A stretch of 15,778 bases of DNA from JANXQE01 sp035651635 (GTDB taxonomy: Bacteria; Verrucomicrobiota; Verrucomicrobiia; Limisphaerales; UBA8199), in the NCBI GenBank assembly GCA_035651635.1, contig DASRFK010000270.1:1-15778 (forward strand). Reading direction: 5' to 3'. Shown here piece after piece: positions 7,850-13,202 of the stretch (its first letter is position 1; each line of letters begins with the position of its first letter). Made by a program: the position numbers and the translations under genes. The notes beneath the pieces were generated by a model. The model was given only the letters and a program-made list of their open reading frames with translations, was not told where the DNA came from and ran no database searches.

Positions 7850-7878
7850 CCTAAACTGTGAAGCAATAGACGGGTCAA
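7850..7878 (-). promoter_or_regulatory. Candidate sigma70-type promoter of the MerR/photolyase unit
   Basis: On the minus strand, TTGACC (7878-7873) matches five of six bases of the -35 consensus. With a 17-bp spacer it is followed by TTTAGG (7855-7850), a weak -10. A 19-bp spacing gives TAGGCT, a long-spacer arrangement like that of MerR-controlled promoters, but equally weak. It would start transcription shortly before the palindrome. This is pattern matching only. Confidence 0.3.
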
Positions 7879-7921
7879 GAGCCTCGGCCGAGTTTGTGCG
7901 CTAAGAGCGTGGTTTAGAGTT

Positions 7922-7987
7922 CGGTTTGGAGTCCCGCCTTTAGGCGGCTCGGCGGCCGAAACCCCCTAAAGGCGGGACTCCAAGCCG
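7922..7987. repeat. Long inverted repeat, REP-like, 23-bp arms
   Basis: The arms 7922-7944 and 7965-7987 are reverse complements at 22 of 23 positions (the single mismatch would form G-U). Each contains GGAGTCCCGCCTTTAGG or its complement. The 20-base centre holds a smaller palindrome, TCGGC-G-GCCGA. The left arm also contains its own small dyad (CCGCC TTTA GGCGG). The nested, near-perfect structure and intergenic position resemble a dispersed repetitive extragenic palindrome. There is no T tract directly after it on either strand, so it is a poor fit to a simple terminator. Confidence 0.7.
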
Positions 7988-8146
7988 AGGCGCCCGCTGC
8001 CCGGCCGGTTTTTTAAAACACGCTTTAAGCTAATCCAGTGTGGAAAAAGGGTCTGCAACGGCCGTATTCTGGTCTTGGCGATGACGGAATTTATGATTTC
8101 GCCTCCACTTTGAGTAAGCAGCTGACCTCGACGTGGCGCAAATTTA

Positions 8147-8626
8147 ATGAACAAAGAGCAATTACTGAAGCGGATTGTTGCCAACTTGACCGAGAGCCTG
8201 GCCAGGTTGCAAAAAGCCGCCCGAGCGTCTCATGCGGAAGCCACGCACGAGAGCAGCAAGGCCGAAAGCAAATATGATACTCGCGGATTGGAGGCCGCCT
8301 ATCTCGCCGGCGGTCAGGCCCGCCAGGCAAAAGAACTTTTGGACTCCATCAGTCTTTACGAATCCCTTGCGGTGAAGGATCTTCAGCCGGATGACCCAGT
8401 CGAGTTGAGCGCGCTGGTGGAATTGGATTCGGACGGCACGCGCTTGCTCTATTTCATTGGGCCGAGCAACGGCGGTTTGGAGATCACGGTTGGCCGCAAG
8501 GAGGTCACGGTCATTACGCCGCAATCTCCCCTGGGACAGAATTTAATGGGCAAGAAGACCGGCCAGCAATGGACAACCAGGCTCGGCGGCTCGATTGTGA
8601 AATACCGTATTATTTCCGTCCAATAA
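8147..8626 (+). CDS. GreA/GreB-family transcription elongation factor-like protein
   Basis: This is a 159-residue protein. Residues 1-75 are helical and charged and stand in for the Gre coiled coil (ARASHAEATHESSKAESKYD, then LEAAYLAGGQARQAKELLDS). Residues 80-159 form the FKBP-like C-terminal Gre domain, ending in the diagnostic VTVITPQSPLGQNLMGKKTGQ (about 120-140), matching the SPIGxxLxGKxxGD pattern of GreA/GreB. Family members bind in the secondary channel of RNA polymerase, and true Gre factors rescue backtracked complexes. The HESSKAES tip contains acidic residues, but its exact match to the catalytic pair of GreA is uncertain. It may therefore be a Gre-like regulator (compare Rnk or Gfh1) rather than a cleavage factor. 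The start codon ATG at 8147 has only a weak upstream ribosome site. Confidence 0.85.
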   Translation: MNKEQLLKRIVANLTESLARLQKAARASHAEATHESSKAESKYDTRGLEAAYLAGGQARQAKELLDSISLYESLAVKDLQPDDPVELSALVELDSDGTRLLYFIGPSNGGLEITVGRKEVTVITPQSPLGQNLMGKKTGQQWTTRLGGSIVKYRIISVQ

Positions 8627-8720
8627 ATGCCGGCAAAAATAATTCAGCGTGAAAATTGACACAACCGCTCGGTCTGACGGTGATTCGCCCAAGCGGGACA
8701 TAGTTCATTGGTAGGTCCAC

Positions 8721-9047
8721 ATGAGCGGATATGAATTCACACCGCCTCCTGAAAAAGCCCCGGCTACTCAACCGGCTTTCTCGGGCGGACCGCCACAGCC
8801 GCCACCCAGGCCGCCCAAACTTACCGCCCGGGACCTGTTGGACCCCGGCGAGCCAGGCAGGAGAATCTTTCTGGCAGATTACATCGAGGTCAAAGAGTTG
8901 GCCGGACTGCTCGGTTTGAAGCCTTTTAAGGTTGTCGCTGAGGTCCTGGAATTGGGGATCTTCAAACATGCCGATGAACTGATCGACTTTCCCACCGCCG
9001 CCACTATCGCTTTGAAGCACGGATTTGCCGTAGAGAAGGTGCTTTAG
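8721..9047 (+). CDS. Small protein with IF-2 N-terminal-type domain and Pro-rich leader
   Basis: This 108-residue protein starts at ATG 8721, with GGTAGG a few bases upstream as a weak ribosome site. Residues 8-33 are rich in Pro, Ala and Gly and probably disordered. Residues about 53-108 match the small helical domain found in the N-terminus of translation initiation factor IF-2 (IF2_N): YIEVKELAGLLGLKPFKVV, then ELGIFKHADELIDFPTAATIA and HGFAVEKV. This is a stand-alone copy: there is no GTPase domain, and the stop at 9047 is clean, with an unrelated gene following. In IF-2 the domain helps contact the ribosome, so a role near the ribosome is possible but inferred. It lies 94 bp after the Gre-like gene. 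A TTGACA at 8656-8661 in that gap has no good -10 partner. Confidence 0.8.
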   Translation: MSGYEFTPPPEKAPATQPAFSGGPPQPPPRPPKLTARDLLDPGEPGRRIFLADYIEVKELAGLLGLKPFKVVAEVLELGIFKHADELIDFPTAATIALKHGFAVEKVL

Positions 9048-9120
9048 AGCAACCCCTGGCCAAACAAGTTGTCCTGGAGCCGGGCGCTCATTCGTTATAT
9101 TGAAGACAAACAACCAGAAC

Positions 9121-9585
9121 ATGATTATGGCAATCAACACTAACACGGTTCGACTGCATCGAGTGCTCCGGGCTAAACCGGAGAAAGTCTATCGGGCATT
9201 CCTCGACGGCGAGGCAATGGCCAAGTGGCTTCCCCCAAATGGATTCACCGGGAAGGTGCATCAACTCGAAGCCAAAGTGGGAGGCGCTTACAAAATGTCC
9301 TTCACGAACTTCTCCACTGGCAGCAGCCACTCCTTTGGCGGAACCTATCTTGAATTAATTCCTCACGAGCGGATTCGTTACACGAACAAATTCGATGGCA
9401 TGAACCTGCCGGGCGAAATGCAAACAGTAATCGCTTTGAAACCGGTATTCTGCGGAACGGATCTGAACATCACTCAGGAGGGGATTCCGACCGCCATTCC
9501 AGCGGAAGCGTGTTATCTCGGCTGGCAGGAATCACTGACACTCCTCGCAAAACTGGTCGAGGCGGAAATTCCGGATCAACCCTGA
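9121..9585 (+). CDS. SRPBCC-fold protein, AHSA1-like
   Basis: This is a 154-residue protein from ATG at 9121. An upstream in-frame TTG at 9100 and another ATG at 9127 are possible; none has a clear ribosome site. It shows the AHSA1/START-like helix-grip pattern: VRLHRVLRAKPEKVYRAFLD, then MAKWLPPNGFTG, GGAYKMSF, GGTYLELIPHERIRYTNKF, a central strand, and a C-terminal helix in LGWQESLTLLAKLVEAEI. The fold forms a hydrophobic ligand pocket. Members are very diverse (Hsp90 co-chaperone domain relatives, stress proteins, and many of unknown ligand), so no specific role is claimed. The stop (9583-9585) is one base away from the stop of the convergent GH43 gene. Confidence 0.88.
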   Translation: MIMAINTNTVRLHRVLRAKPEKVYRAFLDGEAMAKWLPPNGFTGKVHQLEAKVGGAYKMSFTNFSTGSSHSFGGTYLELIPHERIRYTNKFDGMNLPGEMQTVIALKPVFCGTDLNITQEGIPTAIPAEACYLGWQESLTLLAKLVEAEIPDQP

Positions 9586-9586
9586 G

Positions 9587-10606
9587 TCATCTTTTCGAAC
9601 CGAGCGGCAAGCTGGCGACTCCTTCGTTGGTGATCTTCACCGGCTTGATCAAGCCTTGTGCGTCGAAAGTCATTTCGTCGATGCAGGTGACACGGTGATT
9701 GGGGTCGGTTTCACCCAATGGCCGCCGATGATAGACAATGTACCAATGGTCGCTATTGGGGACGTGGATGACGGAGTGATGCCCGGCGCCGGTAGCGATG
9801 GCGGGGTCCTGCTGCAGAATTTTACCGATGCGCTTGAACGGGCCGGCGGCCGAGTCGCCAATGGCGTAAGCGACCGAGTAGTTAGGCCCAGTCCAGCCGC
9901 CCTCCGACCACATCAGGTAATACTTGGCGTCTTTGCGGAACATGCACGGGCCTTCGACATAATGTTCCGGAGTGATTTCTCTAAAAGTGTTGCCGTCCGG
10001 GAAGGGGAGCAGACCGGTGAAGTCAGGCTTTAGCCGCACGATGTTGCAATGGCGCCAACCACCGTAGATCAAGTAGTCCTGCCCATCCTGGTCGCGGAAG
10101 GCAAACTGATCGATTGGTTGCGCCCCATTTCGGATTTCGTTAATCAGCGGTTTGCCCAGCAGATCGTGGAAGGGGCCTTCGGGATGATCGGCGACGGCGA
10201 CGCCGATGCCGCCAATCTCCTTTTTCTCATCATGAATGTCGTTGGCGCCAAAGAAGAAATAGTACTTTCCGTTTCGTTCGGCGATCGCCGGGGCCCACAT
10301 CGCGCGGCGAGCCCAGGTCACCTCATTGGTGCTAAGAATGTGGTTGTGCTTGGTCCAATGAACCAGGTCCGGTGAGGAGAACGCATCAAAAAAGACCTGC
10401 TGATTGTAAGGCGCAGAATAGGTCGGATAAACCCAATACTGATTATCAAAGATGGCCGCTTCGGGATCAGCGTACCATCCGGGGAAGATGGGATTCCCGC
10501 AATGAGGTGCCGATTGGGGAGACGCATGGGTGAGGCTGGCGCAAATGGCGAGGGCGCTCAAACCCAAGGTGGAAATAACCGCATGTCGAGTTTTGCCGAA
10601 TTTCAT
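9587..10606 (-). CDS. Secreted GH43-family glycoside hydrolase
   Basis: This is a 339-residue protein with an N-terminal signal peptide (KTRHAVISTLGLSALAICAS, cleavage likely after THA or nearby). The rest is one five-bladed GH43-type catalytic module. The expected acidic trio can be placed: Asp47 in YADPEA (general base), Asp166 in PIDQFAF (pKa modulator) and Glu218 in YVEGPCMF (general acid). The TGAGHHSVI and WYIVYHRR motifs near the end are also typical. Family 43 enzymes cleave arabinofuranosyl or xylosyl bonds in plant polysaccharides; subfamily and substrate cannot be decided here. There is no carbohydrate-binding module. It would supply pentoses from hemicellulose or pectin side chains outside the cytoplasm. 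It has no adjacent transporter or sugar-use gene. Confidence 0.92.
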   Translation of the reverse strand: MKFGKTRHAVISTLGLSALAICASLTHASPQSAPHCGNPIFPGWYADPEAAIFDNQYWVYPTYSAPYNQQVFFDAFSSPDLVHWTKHNHILSTNEVTWARRAMWAPAIAERNGKYYFFFGANDIHDEKKEIGGIGVAVADHPEGPFHDLLGKPLINEIRNGAQPIDQFAFRDQDGQDYLIYGGWRHCNIVRLKPDFTGLLPFPDGNTFREITPEHYVEGPCMFRKDAKYYLMWSEGGWTGPNYSVAYAIGDSAAGPFKRIGKILQQDPAIATGAGHHSVIHVPNSDHWYIVYHRRPLGETDPNHRVTCIDEMTFDAQGLIKPVKITNEGVASLPLGSKR

Positions 10607-10765
10607 AGTCGAGCTTGCACAAGGAGTATCTGGTTCTTAGCCGAGTCGCAATAGCCCTCCCAGTCGAAAGCCGCGTGTTGCCCAGGGGCTGTGGAGCGCA
10701 ACGCCGAAACCGGTTTAAGATTTGAAAAGACATTCCATTTTGTTGAGGCCCATTCCACCGGGCTA

Positions 10766-10886
10766 AATCCCGAAGGGATTTTGTCCTCCAGCCCAGGGTC
10801 GCGCGGAACGCGCCACCCTGGGTCAGCCCGGCAGAAAAATCCGTTCAACCCGCAACGGGTTGCGACCGGACGCTGCTCCTTCGGAG
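10766..10886. repeat. Multi-hairpin repeat element, REP/BIME-like
   Basis: Four hairpins follow one another. AATCCC-GAA-GGGATT spans 10766-10780. A long hairpin spans 10792-10822, with CCCAGGGT/ACCCTGGG outer arms, an opposed C-C, then GCGCG-GAA-CGCGC. CAACCCG-CAA-CGGGTTG spans 10846-10862. A short CTCC-TTC-GGAG spans 10876-10886. Loops are three bases each. The regular make-up and intergenic setting fit a dispersed repetitive element. Similar strings of palindromes between genes are common in Verrucomicrobiota and Planctomycetota genomes as I recall; copy number here is unknown. Confidence 0.65.
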
Positions 10887-10910
10887 TTGTCGCCCGTCGC
10901 GTGGCATCAT

Positions 10911-10930
10911 CCCAGCATAACCCAGCATAG
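10911..10930. repeat. Tandem 10-bp repeat, two copies
   Basis: CCCAGCATAA is followed directly by CCCAGCATAG, nine of ten bases alike. It lies just past the hairpin string and may mark its edge. It is too short to call anything more. Confidence 0.5.
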
Positions 10931-10948
10931 GTTAAACGCGGCCCGAGC

Positions 10949-10976
10949 TTGTCTTATGCGGAGATGATGGAATAGT
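10949..10976 (+). promoter_or_regulatory. Candidate promoter of the DUF72 gene
   Basis: TTGTCT (10949-10954) and AATAGT (10971-10976) are separated by 16 bp, and the ATG follows 23 bases later. Matches to the consensus are four of six for each. This is the best candidate in the gap but not strong. Confidence 0.25.
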
Positions 10977-10999
10977 TGTGATTCGTACACATTTGCGAG

Positions 11000-11698
11000 A
11001 TGAACCTCTACGTCGGCACCAGCGGCTATTCCTATAAGGAGTGGAAGGGGAGCTTCTATCCGGAGGACCTGCCCGACAAGCAAATGCTTCATTTTTACGG
11101 CGAGCATTTCCGGTCGGTCGAGATCAACAATACGTTTTACAGGATGCCCAAGCCGGCGGTGTTGGAAGGATGGGGGGCGGAAGTTCCGTCAGAGTTTAAG
11201 TTTGTGGTGAAAGCCTCACAGCGAATCACGCACATGCAGCGGCTCAAAGATGAAGACAACTCGGTGGCTTACCTGCTCAAGGTTGTCGGAGCACTGAAGG
11301 ACCGGTTGGGACCGATTTTGTTTCAGTTGCCTCCCTTCCTCAAAAAGGATGTGGCTCGGTTGCGTGATTTTTTACCGCGGCTCGGCCGGCAACACCGCGC
11401 AGCTTTCGAATTCCGTCATCAATCATGGTTCGACGAAGAAGTGTTTGGCGTCTTGCGCGAACACAAGGCAACTCTCTGTATTGCCGAGGCGGAGAATGAG
11501 CTCGAGATTCCTTTTGTGTCCACAGCGGACTGGGGCTATCTGCGATTGCGCCGGCCCGACTACACGGACGCGGAACTCGCGGCGTGGGTGGATCGGGTGC
11601 GCCAGCAAACCTGGCAAGACACGTTCATCTTTTTCAAGCACGAGGAAGCCGGGAAAGGGCCGAAAATGGCCAAGCGCTTTCTGGAGCTTGCGAAGTGA
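11000..11698 (+). CDS. DUF72 (YecE-like) family protein
   Basis: This 232-residue protein starts at ATG 11000. It opens with the family signature MNLYVGTSGYSYKEWKGSFYP and has the typical VEINNTFYRMPK motif (residues 40-51), FKFVVKASQRITHM (67-80), LGPILFQLPPFLKKD (103-117) and AAFEFRHQSWFDEEV (134-148). The family adopts a TIM-barrel-like fold with a conserved cleft; its biochemical role is not firmly established, so none is given. Length is slightly short of the usual 240-300 residues but the domain looks complete. It is cytoplasmic, with no signal peptide. It is a single plus-strand gene, convergent with the efflux channel gene (19 bp between stops). Confidence 0.93.
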   Translation: MNLYVGTSGYSYKEWKGSFYPEDLPDKQMLHFYGEHFRSVEINNTFYRMPKPAVLEGWGAEVPSEFKFVVKASQRITHMQRLKDEDNSVAYLLKVVGALKDRLGPILFQLPPFLKKDVARLRDFLPRLGRQHRAAFEFRHQSWFDEEVFGVLREHKATLCIAEAENELEIPFVSTADWGYLRLRRPDYTDAELAAWVDRVRQQTWQDTFIFFKHEEAGKGPKMAKRFLELAK

Positions 11699-11717
11699 CG
11701 GGCCGGTTCATTCAAGC

Positions 11718-13181
11718 TTATCTTTTCGACGCAAGATATTCGCGGCTCCAGCCCCCTCCAAGCGCCTTGATCAACTGAATCGTCGTGATCAAGCGCTGGC
11801 CGGCCAGTTCAGCAGCCGCTCGCTCGGCCTGAAGCGCATCGCGGTTGGCGTCAATCACCTCAATGTACGACACGATTCCTGAGCGGTAGCGTTGCGTCGC
11901 CAAATCGGCGGCCCGCCGGGCTTGAGTTACCGCGCGCTGCTGCGCCGCCGCCTGGTCCGCCAAATGCCGAATGCCAGAAAGGCTATTTTCCACATCGCCA
12001 AAAGCGACCAGGACCTGCTGCCGGTATCGCGCGACAGCTTCTTCAAAGGCCGCTTGCGACCGGCGGTAATTGGCCCGGTTTCGACCACCCGCGAAAATTG
12101 GCAGGGAAACGCTTGGGCCAATCGACCAGACGCGGCTATCCCATTTGAACAGGTTGTCGAGTTCACCGCTCAGATAGCCGCCGGAGGCGGTCAGGGTCAC
12201 GACTGGAAAGAAAGCGGCTTTGGCGACGCCAATCCTGGCGTTCGCCGAGGCCAGCAGCCGTTCAGATTGGCTGACGTCCGGGCGTCGCTCCAACAATTCC
12301 GAAGGCAGGCCCGCCGGGATTTCGGGCGGAACCGGGTTCCATTTGTTGGCTGTTCTCGCTGGCAGCCGAAACGCCGCTGGATTGCTGCCGGCCAGAATGG
12401 CCAGCGCGTTCTCAAGTTCCGTCCGCCGCTGGGCTAATGACGCCAGTTCCGCCTCGGTGGTCGCCAATTCGGTTTCGGCGCGAGCGATATCCAGTTCATT
12501 CCCAATGCCGCCTTCAAATCGGCTGCGAACGAGTTTCACCTGCTCCCGGCGGAGGTCCACCGTGCCGGCAACGATGGCCATTTCGGCATCCAGCGCACGC
12601 AACCCGAAATAGTTCTGCGCTACATCACTTTGCAGGGTGAGAAGGACACTGTAGTAATCTGCCAGCGAGGCCTGAGCCTCAGCTCGGGCACTTTCAAAAT
12701 TCCGGCGGACGCGTCCCCACAAATCGAGCTCGTAACTAAAGTCCAAGGGCACGCTGAAACTATTTGCCGTCACATTGCCGAAGTTCGGCACTTGGTTTGG
12801 CGAAAAGCGTTGGCGCGTCCAACTGGGCGCCAGGTCCACGTTGGGCAACAGCTCCCCACGGGCCACCCGCGCGGTGGCGCGAGCCTCGTTAACCCGAGCC
12901 ATGGCGGCTTTGAGGTTCTGGTTTTCATGGGTGGCCTGACTTTCCAGTTGATTCAATCCCTCGTCACTGAAGACCTCCCACCAATTGCCTTTTGCGATCT
13001 GGTCCAGCGGCCTTCCTTCTTTCCAGGACCCAAGTTCCGTGGCCTTGTACTTCTCCGGGAAAGAATTCGTCGGCGGCTTGTAATCCGGACCCACGGTGAG
13101 CAGCCCGGCTGTGGCGGTAGCGCCAGCCAGCTTAATACTCAACCACCCGGCGGTAACGAATGAAAAATAACGCAAGCTCAT
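11718..13181 (-). CDS. RND efflux outer-membrane channel (OprM/NodT/TolC-type), lacking the usual lipid-anchor cysteine
   Basis: This is a 487-residue protein starting at ATG 13181 behind a strong ribosome site. It has two outer-membrane efflux repeats: first half with WWEVFSDEGLNQLESQA (67-83) and LPNVDLAPSWTRQRF, second with FPVVTLTASGGYLSGELD and SYIEVIDANRDALQAERAAAE. The N-terminus has VGPDYKPP as in NodT-type proteins, but the cysteine normally three residues before this Gly is Leu28 (AGLLTVGPDY). No lipobox is present, so it probably matures by signal peptidase I. It would form the outer-membrane/periplasm duct of a tripartite pump with the RND protein, whose stop is 21 bp upstream. 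This fixes it as the last gene of the operon seen here. The exported compounds are unknown. Confidence 0.93.
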   Translation of the reverse strand: MSLRYFSFVTAGWLSIKLAGATATAGLLTVGPDYKPPTNSFPEKYKATELGSWKEGRPLDQIAKGNWWEVFSDEGLNQLESQATHENQNLKAAMARVNEARATARVARGELLPNVDLAPSWTRQRFSPNQVPNFGNVTANSFSVPLDFSYELDLWGRVRRNFESARAEAQASLADYYSVLLTLQSDVAQNYFGLRALDAEMAIVAGTVDLRREQVKLVRSRFEGGIGNELDIARAETELATTEAELASLAQRRTELENALAILAGSNPAAFRLPARTANKWNPVPPEIPAGLPSELLERRPDVSQSERLLASANARIGVAKAAFFPVVTLTASGGYLSGELDNLFKWDSRVWSIGPSVSLPIFAGGRNRANYRRSQAAFEEAVARYRQQVLVAFGDVENSLSGIRHLADQAAAQQRAVTQARRAADLATQRYRSGIVSYIEVIDANRDALQAERAAAELAGQRLITTIQLIKALGGGWSREYLASKR

Positions 13182-13186
13182 GTTTG

Positions 13187-13195
13187 CCTCCTCCT
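13187..13195 (-). promoter_or_regulatory. Strong Shine-Dalgarno for the efflux channel gene
   Basis: AGGAGGAGG lies five bases upstream of ATG 13181 on the minus strand, inside the 21-bp gap after the RND stop. It fixes the start. It is by far the best ribosome site in the window. Confidence 0.85.
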
Positions 13196-13202
13196 GTAAA
13201 GC

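Larger units (their letters stand above)
7789..8146. other. Divergent intergenic region of 358 bp
   Basis: No convincing gene lies here. The region separates the minus-strand small-protein/MerR/photolyase unit from the plus-strand Gre-like gene. It holds three things described separately: a candidate minus-strand promoter (7850-7878), a palindrome in the leader (7827-7840), and a long inverted repeat (7922-7987). The right part (about 8020-8146) should hold the promoter of the Gre-like gene, but I see no good -35/-10 pair there. Confidence 0.6.
10607..10999. other. Intergenic region of 393 bp between GH43 and DUF72 genes
   Basis: No believable gene lies here: the frames that stay open run through hairpin repeats. 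The left part (10607-10750) is the 5' side of the minus-strand GH43 gene, without a clear promoter. 10766-10886 is a string of hairpins, and 10911-10930 is a tandem 10-bp repeat. The right end should hold the DUF72 promoter, with the best candidate at 10949-10976. Confidence 0.6.

Noticed and set aside
8656..8686. TTGACA as a promoter for the IF2_N-type gene
   Set aside because: The -35 is perfect, but nothing like a -10 box follows at 16-19 bases, so it was mentioned but not annotated.
8610..9146. Minus-strand open frame of 178 codons
   Set aside because: It lies antisense to the IF2_N-type gene and its flanks. The plus-strand product has a recognisable domain and this one does not.
10691..10930. 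Plus-strand open frame of 79 codons in the GH43-DUF72 gap
   Set aside because: It runs straight through the hairpin string, so its residues reflect the repeat (NPQRVATGRC type) and not a protein.
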